Positions 4,960 to 10,900 of a stretch of 11,215 nucleotides of DNA are shown here, piece after piece. The notes below the pieces were generated by a model. It was not told the DNA's origin, ran no database searches, and worked only from the letters and a program-made list of their open reading frames with translations. The stretch is from contig JBKPNX010000073.1 of NCBI GenBank assembly GCA_046732855.1, forward strand, positions 1-11,215. The letters run 5' to 3'. The position numbers were made by a program, and so were the translations under genes. Position 1 is the first letter of the stretch. Each line of letters starts with the position of its first letter. Source of the DNA: JBKPNX01 sp046732855. GTDB lineage: Bacteria > Pseudomonadota > Alphaproteobacteria > Geminicoccales > Geminicoccaceae.

Positions 4960-7247
4960 GCGAGAGCTACATGGCGCGTCTCGGCGCGCGGCTGGTCGAC
5001 AACGGCTATCCGGTCCTGCCGATCATGCCAGGCACCAAGAAGCCCGGGCAGTTCAAGCGTGGCGCCTGGCACGACTATCGTGGCTGGACCAGACACGGCA
5101 CACGTCCGACCTCGGAGCACGAGCTCATCGTTTGGAGCGGTTGGCCGGATGCCGGCATCGGCATCCCGAGCGGTATCGTGATCGGTGTCGACATCGACAT
5201 CCGGGACGCGAAGCTCGCGAGCACCCTGGAGCAGCTGGCGCGCGAGATGCTCGGCGACACGCCCGCTGTCCGGTTTGGGCACCGACCCAAGCGCCTCTTG
5301 GTCTACCGCACGGCCGAGCCGCTCTCCGGGATGAAGGCGCACCCGATCGAGGTGCTCGGGCTCGGCCAGCAGTTTGTCGCCTTCGCCGACCATCCGGAGA
5401 CCAAGCGCCCCTACGAATGGCCGCAGGATTCGCCGGCCGATCTGCCCGCCGAGAGCCTGCCGCTGGTAGACGAGCAGGCGCTCCGGGCATTCCTGGACCA
5501 GGCGCAGGCGCTGGTGCCGCCGGAGCTCAGGCCGGGCCGGTTGCCGGGCGAACTTACCCCCCGGGCAATAGCAGTTACCGCCGGCGATCTGCGGGGCACG
5601 CCCGAGGCGATCGCTGATGGAATGCGCTTCATCGCTAACGCCGATCTCGACTACGACAGCTGGGTCCGCATCGGCATGGCGCTGAAAGGCGCGCTCGGCG
5701 AAGACGGCTGGGACCTGTTCGCCGCCTGGTCCGCGACTTCGAGCAAGGACGTCCCCGAGACGACCGCCAGGACGTGGGCGAGCCTCAAGCCCGAGCGCAT
5801 CGGCGCCGGCACGATCTACCACCATGCGCTCGCCGGCGGCTGGAGCCCGGACCCGGCGCTGGTACTGAACGGGGGCATCCTGGTCAATGGCCGGCATCCA
5901 GCCCGCGCTCTGCTGGCGCGGCTCATCGCGCCGGCCGACGCAGCCCCCGACTCGCCCCCTCCGCCACCGCCCCAGCGCGCGCCGGTCGACCCGCGCATGT
6001 TCCAGCTCGACGGCGCGCTCGAGCTCCTGGTCGACTACGTCCTCGCGAGCGCGGTCCGGCCCCAGCCGATCCTCGCCGTCGGCGCCATCCTCTGCGCGCT
6101 CGGCGCGCTCATGGGCCGCAAATACCGGACTCAGACCAATCTGCGCACCAACCTGTACGTGGTCGGCATGGCCGGCAGCGGCGGCGGCAAGGACCATGCC
6201 CGCGTCGCGATCAAGGAGGCGTTCATCGCCGCCGGCCTTCAGCGCTATCTCGGCGGCAATCGCATCGCCTCGGGCTCGGGCCTTCTCACCGCCCTCTACC
6301 GCCAGCCGTCGAGCCTGTTCCAGCTCGACGAGTTCGGGCAGTTCCTCGGCAATGTCGTCAACAAGCGCCACGCGCCGAAATACCTCGCAGAGATCTGGGA
6401 CCTCCTCACCGAGCTCTACACCAGCGCCGGCGGCACCTTCTTCGGCGCCGAGTATGCCGATCAGCAGCAGCGGCCGCGCCAGGATATCGCGCAGCCCTGC
6501 TGCTGCGTGCATGCGACCTCGGTGCCGGAACCGTTTTGGGCCGCGCTGCAGGAGGGCTCGATGGTCGATGGCAGCCTCGCCCGATTCCTGGTGTTCAAGA
6601 CCGACGACGACGTGCCCGACCGCAACCGGCGGCCGAAGCCGATCGGCGATGTGCCGGCCAAGCTGATCCAGGCACTTCAGGAGATGGTGACCGGCGTGCC
6701 GGGGCATGGGCGGGGCAACCTGGCGGCACTGGTCGAGGGGCCGATGATCGTGCCGGATCCCCATCCCGTGCCGATGGTACCGGAGGCCGAGCAGCTGTTC
6801 GATCGACTTGACCTGGAGCTGACCGCGCGACAGCGCGAGGCCAAGGGCACCAACCGTGGGGCGATCCTCGCCCGGGTCTGGGAGAACACCGCGAAGGTGG
6901 CGCTGATCAAGGCCGTGAGCGCGAACCCGCAGGCGCCAGTCATCCAGCTGGAGGATGCCGAATGGGCCCAGTTGGTGGTCGACCGTTGCATCACCACCAT
7001 GATCACCGAAGCGGAGAGCTACATCGCCGAGAACCGGACGCAGGCCTATCATCAGCGGATCCTGCGGCTGGTCCGGCATGCCGGCGAGAACGGGATCGTC
7101 AGGAGTGAGCTCACACGCAGAACGCAGTTTCTGGAGGCCCGGCAGCGCCAAGAGATCCTGGCCACCCTGATCGAGGCCGGGGAGATCGAGATCGCGGAGC
7201 GCGCCAGCGGCACCAAGCCGGCCAAGGTGTACCGGGCAGCGGCCTGA
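4956..7247 (+). CDS. Bifunctional primase-polymerase / helicase-like replication protein (prim-pol, PriCT-type, P-loop ATPase, winged helix)
   Basis: The 763-residue protein has four parts. Residues 1-190 form an archaeo-eukaryotic-type prim-pol domain, with DID (79-81) as the metal-binding pair, PKRLLVYR (111-118), IEVLGLGQQFVAFADHP (131-147, including His146) and RPYEW. Residues 215-296 resemble the PriCT linker domain (DYDSWVRIGMALKG, GAGTIYHHALAGGW). A Pro-rich hinge (331-339) precedes an ATPase-like domain with GMAGSGGGKDHAR (404-416), LFQLDEFGQFL (454-464) and FFGAEY. The C-terminal 90 residues look like a winged helix (AYHQRILRLVRHAGENGIVRSELTRRT). The GKD ending of the P-loop is, as I recall, usual in these phage proteins and so is not decay. 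The protein should synthesise primers and unwind DNA at the phage origin. The candidate origin starts immediately after its stop. It starts by ATGA overlap with DUF6511. It is the last gene of the first operon. Confidence 0.88.
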   Translation: MSESYMARLGARLVDNGYPVLPIMPGTKKPGQFKRGAWHDYRGWTRHGTRPTSEHELIVWSGWPDAGIGIPSGIVIGVDIDIRDAKLASTLEQLAREMLGDTPAVRFGHRPKRLLVYRTAEPLSGMKAHPIEVLGLGQQFVAFADHPETKRPYEWPQDSPADLPAESLPLVDEQALRAFLDQAQALVPPELRPGRLPGELTPRAIAVTAGDLRGTPEAIADGMRFIANADLDYDSWVRIGMALKGALGEDGWDLFAAWSATSSKDVPETTARTWASLKPERIGAGTIYHHALAGGWSPDPALVLNGGILVNGRHPARALLARLIAPADAAPDSPPPPPPQRAPVDPRMFQLDGALELLVDYVLASAVRPQPILAVGAILCALGALMGRKYRTQTNLRTNLYVVGMAGSGGGKDHARVAIKEAFIAAGLQRYLGGNRIASGSGLLTALYRQPSSLFQLDEFGQFLGNVVNKRHAPKYLAEIWDLLTELYTSAGGTFFGAEYADQQQRPRQDIAQPCCCVHATSVPEPFWAALQEGSMVDGSLARFLVFKTDDDVPDRNRRPKPIGDVPAKLIQALQEMVTGVPGHGRGNLAALVEGPMIVPDPHPVPMVPEAEQLFDRLDLELTARQREAKGTNRGAILARVWENTAKVALIKAVSANPQAPVIQLEDAEWAQLVVDRCITTMITEAESYIAENRTQAYHQRILRLVRHAGENGIVRSELTRRTQFLEARQRQEILATLIEAGEIEIAERASGTKPAKVYRAAA

Positions 7248-7262
7248 GGAGATCCTTCAAGC
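7242..7262 (+). repeat. Left copy of a direct repeat bracketing the AT-rich island
   Basis: GCCTGAG, then GAG, then ATCCTTCAAGC. It overlaps the stop codon of the primase-polymerase gene. The right copy (7474-7491) is identical except that it lacks the three-base GAG. Both contain the 9-bp iteron, but the match extends well beyond it on both sides. Confidence 0.7.
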
Positions 7263-7274
7263 GGTCGGAGTTCC

Positions 7275-7302
7275 TTCAAATGACGGATCTGGCGGCTATA
7301 AC
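7275..7302 (+). promoter_or_regulatory. Possible sigma70-type promoter
   Basis: TTCAAA (7275-7280) and TATAAC (7297-7302) are separated by 16 bases. The -10 matches five of six consensus bases, but the -35 is weak and overlaps an iteron. A second, poorer option is TTGAAG at 7431-7436 with TAGATA or TATATC around 7452-7461, where the spacing is off. A promoter for the second operon is expected somewhere in this region. Confidence 0.22.
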
Positions 7303-7337
7303 TGCCTGTGATGACTGTCTTTTTGCTATCGATGGAG

Positions 7338-7361
7338 ATCTTTCAATCTTTCAATCATTCT
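7338..7361 (-). repeat. Left tandem array of three 8-bp iteron units
   Basis: ATCTTTCA, ATCTTTCA and ATCATTCT follow each other without gaps. The first two are identical and the third matches six of eight bases. The units point in the minus orientation and face the right array at 7415-7438. Bases 7342-7353 and 7416-7427 form a perfect 12-bp inverted repeat. Confidence 0.75.
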
Positions 7362-7414
7362 TCACCCATAGACACCTCTACAGAAATGGATGAGGTGGTG
7401 TTGGTGGAGTCTCT

Positions 7415-7438
7415 ATGAAAGATTGAAGAATTGAAGGA
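7415..7438 (+). repeat. Right tandem array of three 8-bp iteron units
   Basis: ATGAAAGA, TTGAAGAA and TTGAAGGA follow each other without gaps, in the orientation opposite to the left array. The 12-bp segment 7416-7427 pairs perfectly with 7342-7353. A small inner hairpin is also possible between CACCTC (7373-7378) and GAGGTG (7392-7397). Confidence 0.75.
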
Positions 7439-7462
7439 TTATAAATTTACATAGATATATCA
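7439..7462. other. A/T-rich segment, candidate DNA unwinding element
   Basis: Directly after the right iteron array, bases 7441-7460 contain only two G/C (AAATTTAC then ATAGATATAT). In a GC-rich neighbourhood this is the easiest place to melt, so it is the natural unwinding element if the region is an origin. It could instead supply the -10 region of a promoter. Confidence 0.5.
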
Positions 7463-7473
7463 GAGAGTTGCGT

Positions 7474-7491
7474 GCCTGAGATCCTTCAAGC
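7474..7491 (+). repeat. Right copy of the direct repeat bracketing the AT-rich island
   Basis: GCCTGAG followed directly by ATCCTTCAAGC. It matches the left copy at 7242-7262 over all 18 bases once the extra GAG of that copy is ignored. The two copies enclose about 210 bases that contain the facing iteron arrays. Confidence 0.7.
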
Positions 7492-7506
7492 CTGAAGTTG
7501 AAGGAT
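7481..7506. promoter_or_regulatory. Palindrome of two perfect iterons, candidate operator
   Basis: ATCCTTCAA (7481-7489) and TTGAAGGAT (7498-7506) are perfect 9-bp inverted arms with an 8-base spacer. A further variant, TTGACGGAT, continues at 7506-7514. This is the form expected for a dimeric DNA-binding protein site just ahead of the second operon. The palindrome is visible; the protein is unknown. Confidence 0.5.
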
Positions 7507-7633
7507 TGACGGATTGCCGAGAGCGGCCCGGCGGCGGAGGTCGTTGGCCGTTCATGCAAGACCGAAGCTCGACTTCGAGCGATCGCCTGCTCCTCACCCG
7601 ACAGAGCGACCGCCCTCCAACCCAAGATCCAAC

Positions 7634-7639
7634 GGAGGG
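7634..7639 (+). promoter_or_regulatory. Ribosome binding site deciding the RuvC-like start
   Basis: GGAGGG lies four bases before the GTG at 7644. The in-frame ATG at 7554 and TTG at 7506 have no comparable site, and the TTG lies inside an iteron. Confidence 0.65.
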
Positions 7640-7643
7640 CTAC

Positions 7644-8195
7644 GTGTCTGTCGCTACGCTGCTCAAAGAGAGCACCAACGAGACCATCATTCCAGTCCGG
7701 TGGCCGGCGCTGGCCGGCGGCGCCCCGACCGGCAACGCGATCCTTGCGCTCGACCTCGGCCAGAAGACGGGTTGGGCTGTGCGCAACGCGGAGGGCGCCA
7801 TCGCCAGCGGGACCGTTGAGTTCAAGCCGGGGCGGTTCGAAGGCGGCGGCATGGTCTTCCTCCGTTTCCGCGCCTGGCTGCAGGAGATCGACGAGACCGC
7901 GGGCGGGATTGGGGCGGTCTACTTCGAGGAGGTCAGGTTCCATCGCGGCGTCACGGCCGCACATGCGTATGGCGGCTACCTCGCGCATCTGACCGCTTGG
8001 GCGGAGATGTTCAAAATCCCGTACCGCGGGGTGCCGGTTGGGACGATCAAACGTCACGTCACCGGTCGGGGCAACGCCGACAAGGACGCCGTGATCGCGG
8101 CGGTGCGCGCGCTCGGCCTCGACCCCGTCGACGACAATGAAGCCGACGCCCTCGCCCTGCTCGACTGGGCGCTCAAGCATGGAGGCCGGCAATGA
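7644..8195 (+). CDS. RuvC-fold Holliday-junction resolvase-like endonuclease, phage type
   Basis: From the GTG at 7644 the product has 183 residues, the usual size for phage RuvC-fold resolvases. The RNase H-fold acidic residues are in place: Asp37 in ILALDLGQKTGWA, Glu95/Glu96 in VYFEEVRFHRG, and Glu166/Asp168 in DDNEADALALLDWAL. Between them come AHAYGGYLAHLTAW (107-119), PVGTIKRHVTGRGNADKDAV (131-150) and conserved lysines 136 and 147. This enzyme should cut four-way or branched DNA left by recombination and replication, complementing the Sak4-like annealing system of the first operon. The start is chosen by GGAGGG at 7634-7639; the frame is open back to 7506, but the extra residues have no family-like sequence. 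The stop overlaps the DUF6378 ATG (ATGA). A generic RNase H-like nuclease is the alternative, but the motif order favours a resolvase. Confidence 0.83.
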   Translation: MSVATLLKESTNETIIPVRWPALAGGAPTGNAILALDLGQKTGWAVRNAEGAIASGTVEFKPGRFEGGGMVFLRFRAWLQEIDETAGGIGAVYFEEVRFHRGVTAAHAYGGYLAHLTAWAEMFKIPYRGVPVGTIKRHVTGRGNADKDAVIAAVRALGLDPVDDNEADALALLDWALKHGGRQ

Positions 8196-8449
8196 ATGGG
8201 CCGGATCTCCTCGAGCATGCCGCCGGCCTGGTCAATCGGCGCCGCCGAGAGTACGGCGAGCCGGTCCATCTGTTCGAGCGGGTCGCTGCACGGTGGTCGC
8301 TGAGCCTCGGCACTAATGTGAGCCCGGCGCAGGTCGTGCTGTGTCTGATCGACCTGAAGCTCGCCCGGCTCGCGCGCGATCCGAAGCATCTGGATAGCCA
8401 GGTCGACGTCGCCGGCTACGCCGCGGTCCTGCGGGAGGTAAGCCGATGA
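8192..8449 (+). CDS. DUF6378 family small phage protein
   Basis: This 85-residue helical protein matches the pattern I associate with DUF6378. It has RRREYGEPVHLFERVAARWSLSLG (17-40), then VSPAQVVLCLIDLKLARLARDPKHLDSQVDVAGYAAVL (43-80). The conserved positions are YG, Trp35, the Lys56/Arg59 helix, His66-Asp68 and the D-AGY motif (72-76). The acidic/His positions in a small all-helical fold recall MazG-like nucleotide pyrophosphohydrolases, but I do not see the full catalytic set, so that link is only suggestive. It is coupled by ATGA overlaps to the resolvase before it and to the 71-residue protein after it. Function unknown. Confidence 0.78.
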   Translation: MNGPDLLEHAAGLVNRRRREYGEPVHLFERVAARWSLSLGTNVSPAQVVLCLIDLKLARLARDPKHLDSQVDVAGYAAVLREVSR

Positions 8450-8661
8450 TCGGGCCCGCCGGGTACCGCTCGTGCCTGGCGCGCGCCCAGCCGCGCACGG
8501 CGCCCAGCCACAAGGACCTGCTCGCCATGCGTCGTGCGGCGTGGCGCGCGCAGGGCGTGGTCGTGCTCCGGCCCGAGGACGTCCGCGACGACTGGACCCG
8601 GCAGGCGCTGATCAACGAGGCCAACCGGCTGTACGGCCGCCGGCCGGGAGGCGCCCGATGA
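8446..8661 (+). CDS. Small conserved phage hypothetical protein (71 residues)
   Basis: The ATG at 8446 has GGGAGG at 8433-8438 upstream and overlaps the previous stop. The protein begins with a basic, loosely structured stretch. It then has a compact conserved-looking half, MRRAAWRAQGVVVLRPEDVRDDW (28-50), and ends TRQALINEANRLYGRR. A short beta strand (GVVVLRPED) followed by a helix ending in LYGRR is a pattern I recall from small uncharacterised proteins of alphaproteobacterial phages. No catalytic or metal motif is seen. The four-base overlaps at both ends support a genuine, co-translated gene. Function unknown; a DNA-binding helix is possible given its basic charge. Confidence 0.68.
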   Translation: MIGPAGYRSCLARAQPRTAPSHKDLLAMRRAAWRAQGVVVLRPEDVRDDWTRQALINEANRLYGRRPGGAR

Positions 8662-9164
8662 GCCGCCGGATCAAGCCGCACAAGGTGCGCGGCCGCGAGC
8701 TCGAGGAGGTCCGCGAGAAGGATCCCGACGGATGCATCGTGTATCATCACCGCACGGTCGACACGCTTGGCAAAATGCTGCGCGCCGGCACCATTGACGA
8801 GGCGATGCACGATGCCGGCAAGGACTTCCAGGCGTCCTTTATCGTGGCTCAGCTCGATCCCCTGCGCGCGGTGCCCATCCGGCGCGTACCCGGCACCGGG
8901 CGCGAGCCGGAGCTGAGCGAGCGGCAGCTCCATGCGCGGCGCCGCGTGCATGAAGCAATAGCGGCGTTAGGTGGGATCAGCAGCCCGGCTGGTAGCTGCG
9001 TCTGGCACATCGTCGGATTGCAGCGTAGCGTGCGCGAGTGGGCGCTGCGGCAAGGATGGGGTGGACGGCCGGTGCGACAGGAACAGGCGCAGGGCATTCT
9101 GGTGGCGGCGCTGGGGATGCTGGCGGCGCACTTCGGGTACGATGAGGCCAGACTGGCCTCCTGA
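8658..9164 (+). CDS. DUF6456-like phage protein
   Basis: The start is the ATG at 8658, with GGGAGG at 8646-8651 and an ATGA overlap with the previous stop; the frame extends upstream but only as a shadow of the two preceding genes. The 168-residue protein has VDTLGKMLRAGTIDEAMHDAGKDF (34-57), LDPLR (66-70), GTGREPELSERQLHARRRVHEAIAALGG (79-106) and the signature SPAGSCVWHIVGLQRSVREWALRQGWGGRPV (109-139). These features agree with DUF6456, a family that often accompanies helix-turn-helix regulators in Alphaproteobacteria. Its C-terminal region resembles a helical DNA-binding unit, so a regulatory role or a link to the iteron region is conceivable but unproven. It is the last recognisable phage gene in the window. 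Confidence 0.76.
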   Translation: MSRRIKPHKVRGRELEEVREKDPDGCIVYHHRTVDTLGKMLRAGTIDEAMHDAGKDFQASFIVAQLDPLRAVPIRRVPGTGREPELSERQLHARRRVHEAIAALGGISSPAGSCVWHIVGLQRSVREWALRQGWGGRPVRQEQAQGILVAALGMLAAHFGYDEARLAS

Positions 9165-9226
9165 ACCATGCACGTGTGACCTTGGGCCACCACTTCCGGA
9201 TCGGATAGCAGAAGTCGAAATTGGCA

Positions 9227-9258
9227 AAGGCGACCGCCGGTCGTTACCCCAAGCCGAC
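9227..9258 (-). repeat. Possible degenerate dispersed repeat, copy 1
   Basis: Read on the minus strand it gives GTCGGCTT, an 11-base spacer, then CGGCGGTCGCCTT. The copy at 10867-10900 on the plus strand gives GTCCGCTT, a 14-base spacer, then CGGCGTCGCCTT. Elements with a GTC(C/G)GCTT core are common between genes in Hyphomicrobiales-type genomes. The match is imperfect and could be chance. Confidence 0.3.
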
Positions 9259-9317
9259 GTTCCAAATCCAACTGACCTGCTTGCCTCCAGATCGGGCTAG
9301 CGCGAAAGTTGTCGGGA

Positions 9318-9343
9318 ACGGCCAGTCGGCAGCTAGTGGCCGT
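9318..9343 (+). promoter_or_regulatory. Small leader hairpin before the binding-protein gene
   Basis: ACGGCCA (9318-9324) and TGGCCGT (9337-9343) are perfect 7-bp arms with a 12-base loop, ending ten bases before the ribosome binding site GGGAGGA (9354-9360). It could influence translation or simply reflect high GC. Confidence 0.35.
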
Positions 9344-9366
9344 GCGGCCGCTCGGGAGGAACGATA

Positions 9367-10719
9367 GTGCGCAGCCGGACCGCGATTTTCGCCGCGATGT
9401 TTGCCGTGATGCCCCTCAGCGCCAAGGGCGCTGACCTCATCGTCTGGTGGGAGCAGGGCGTTTATCCCGAGGAGGACAAGGCGGCCCGGGAGACCATCGA
9501 CGCCTTCGAGCACAAGACCGATAAAGATGTCGAACTGGTTCTGCACCCCCAGGCAGAGCTGGCAGGGAAGGTTCAGGCCGCGATCGAGACGGGGCAGCCG
9601 CCGGACTTCCTGTTCGGCCTCCTGATCGACGCCAACATCGACCCGTGGGCGTACGACGACCGGCTGGTCGACCTCACCGAAGCTGTCGGCCCGCTGGCAA
9701 GCATGTTCGATCCCGACGTGCTCCAGGCATCCATGCCGCTCAACGGCCGAACGGGGCAGCGCGCTCTTTACGCTCTGCCGTTCGGTCGCTCCACGACCCA
9801 TATCCACGTCTGGGCGAGCCTGCTTGAACAGGCGGGCTTCACCCTCGAGGACATCCCCAAGGAGTGGGACGCGTTCTGGTCGTTCTGGTGCGACCGGGTC
9901 CAACCCGCCGTGCGTCAAGCGACCGGGCGCGAGGATATCTGGGGGGTCGGGCTGACCATGTCGGTCGACAGCCCCGGCGACACGTGGATCGATTTCACCC
10001 AGTTCAAATACGCCTATGACGCGTATTGGGGGGCGACCGCCGACGGCCGGAATAGGGTCGCCGATCCCACGGCGCGAGACACGGATCCGGCCGCACGAGC
10101 CAGCCTCATCAAGGCTCTCGAAGCCTATACGGCGGTCTATCGGAAGGGCTGCACGCCGCCGGACGCGACCACCTGGAACAACACCGGCAATAACGAGGCG
10201 TTCCTCACGCAGCGAGTCGTCATGACGCCGAACGAGACGCTCTCGATCATGAACGCGCTCAGGGGATTGCGGCCGGACGACTACGCCCGAAACGCGGCGA
10301 CCGTTGAATGGCCGAAGGACCCTGCCGGTCGCCCGCTGGTCATTTTCGGCGAGATCTACCGCGCGGTTGTGCTCAAGAGCAGCAGGGACCCTGCGCTGGC
10401 CAAGGAGTTCGTCCGCTTCCTGGTCGAGGAGGGCTGGCTCGCCCACTATCTCGACTTCGCGCGCGATCGCTTGCTGCCACCGATGACGAAGCTGATCGAC
10501 AGCCCCTTCTGGCTTGATCCGAGCGATCCGCACCGCATGCGTTCGGCGATGCAGGGCCTGACGCAGCCACATGTCTACGATACGGGTGACCTAAGCGATC
10601 GCGTTTGGAACGATCGGGTCTGGCACAAAGCGGTCCACCGCGTCGCGGCGGAGGGCGTCAGCCCCGAGCAGGCCGTCGACGACGCGATCGCCCGGATCAA
10701 GCAGCTCCAGCACGACTAG
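9367..10719 (+). CDS. ABC transporter extracellular solute-binding protein, sugar type (family 1)
   Basis: The GTG at 9367 follows GGGAGGA at 9354-9360. The first 22 residues (MRSRTAIFAAMFAVMPLSAKGA) are a signal peptide with a basic start and hydrophobic core; cleavage is likely near Gly21/Ala22, so the protein is periplasmic. The mature part opens with DLIVWWEQGVYPEED, the first strand of a type I binding protein. It continues AGKVQAAIETGQPPDFLFG, ALYALPFGRSTTHIHVWASLLEQAG (typical of the hinge-proximal region), then NNEAFLTQRVVMTPN and EFVRFLVEEGW. The 450-residue length is right for SBP_bac_1 members. It should capture a carbohydrate or related solute for an ABC importer; the substrate cannot be told. 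No permease or ATPase gene is visible in the window, though a gene may start at 11208. It is unlike the phage genes and marks host sequence. Confidence 0.87.
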   Translation: MRSRTAIFAAMFAVMPLSAKGADLIVWWEQGVYPEEDKAARETIDAFEHKTDKDVELVLHPQAELAGKVQAAIETGQPPDFLFGLLIDANIDPWAYDDRLVDLTEAVGPLASMFDPDVLQASMPLNGRTGQRALYALPFGRSTTHIHVWASLLEQAGFTLEDIPKEWDAFWSFWCDRVQPAVRQATGREDIWGVGLTMSVDSPGDTWIDFTQFKYAYDAYWGATADGRNRVADPTARDTDPAARASLIKALEAYTAVYRKGCTPPDATTWNNTGNNEAFLTQRVVMTPNETLSIMNALRGLRPDDYARNAATVEWPKDPAGRPLVIFGEIYRAVVLKSSRDPALAKEFVRFLVEEGWLAHYLDFARDRLLPPMTKLIDSPFWLDPSDPHRMRSAMQGLTQPHVYDTGDLSDRVWNDRVWHKAVHRVAAEGVSPEQAVDDAIARIKQLQHD

Positions 10720-10826
10720 CCAAGACACACCGCATCGTGGAGTTGGGCCGTCATTGCGGTGAGCCGAACGGTAATTGCGAGTTCGGTGGTGGCTATACCC
10801 AGCCGTCCCAGCCAGTTATGGACCAC

Positions 10827-10844
10827 GTCCGCTACAGGGCGGAC
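10827..10844. repeat. Short inverted repeat, GTCCGC type
   Basis: GTCCGC (10827-10832), a 6-base loop, and GCGGAC (10839-10844). The same GTCCGCT heptamer recurs at 10867-10873, so this may be a small piece of a dispersed repeat family. Confidence 0.45.
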
Positions 10845-10866
10845 TCCGGCCGTCAGGGTCCTCGAT

Positions 10867-10900
10867 GTCCGCTTTCCCGCGGGTTGGGCGGCGTCGCCTT
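10867..10900 (+). repeat. Possible degenerate dispersed repeat, copy 2
   Basis: GTCCGCTT, a 14-base spacer, and CGGCGTCGCCTT. It resembles the minus-strand reading of 9227-9258, so the two would bracket the binding-protein gene in opposite orientations. The similarity is limited to two short blocks. Confidence 0.3.

Larger units (their letters stand above)
7252..7514. other. Candidate phage replication origin: AT-rich island with about eleven 9-bp iterons
   Basis: Copies of ATCCTTCAA (minus orientation) or TTGAAGGAT (plus) and close variants lie at 7252-7260, 7271-7279, 7280-7288 (ATGACGGAT), 7338-7346, 7346-7354, 7415-7423, 7423-7431, 7431-7439, 7481-7489, 7498-7506 and 7506-7514 (TTGACGGAT). 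Adjacent copies share one base, giving an 8-bp period. A hand count gives 115 G/C in 270 bases (7251-7520), far below the flanking genes. There is no plausible long reading frame. Iterons with an adjacent AT-rich melting segment, directly downstream of a primase-polymerase gene, are the usual appearance of a phage or plasmid origin. The alternative is a cooperative operator for a replication regulator driving the second operon. The repeats are seen; the origin function is inferred. Confidence 0.6.
9165..9366. other. Phage/host junction, non-coding
   Basis: Two hundred bases without a supported gene separate the last phage-type gene from a host-type transporter gene. I find no integrase, tRNA or T-rich terminator. 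The segment 9227-9258 resembles, in inverted orientation, a segment at 10867-10900 (see the repeat entries). This is where a phage attachment site or a deletion scar would be expected, but no duplicated core can be shown from one side. Confidence 0.45.

Noticed and set aside
4668..7151. Minus-strand open frame of 827 codons opposite the primase-polymerase
   Set aside because: The plus strand carries clear prim-pol and ATPase motifs; the antisense product has no recognisable domain. It is an effect of high third-position GC.
7252..7514. CRISPR array
   Set aside because: The repeats are only 8-9 bp, occur in both orientations, and have irregular or no spacers.
7506..7643. TTG (7506) or ATG (7554) as start of the RuvC-like gene
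   Set aside because: The TTG is part of an iteron, neither has a good ribosome binding site, and the added residues look non-coding; GTG at 7644 has GGAGGG.
9244..10572. Minus-strand open frame of 442 codons opposite the solute-binding protein
   Set aside because: The plus-strand gene has a signal peptide, ribosome binding site and family motifs; the antisense frame has none.
10764..10786. Intrinsic terminator after the binding-protein gene
   Set aside because: A six-bp stem with no T tract; insufficient.
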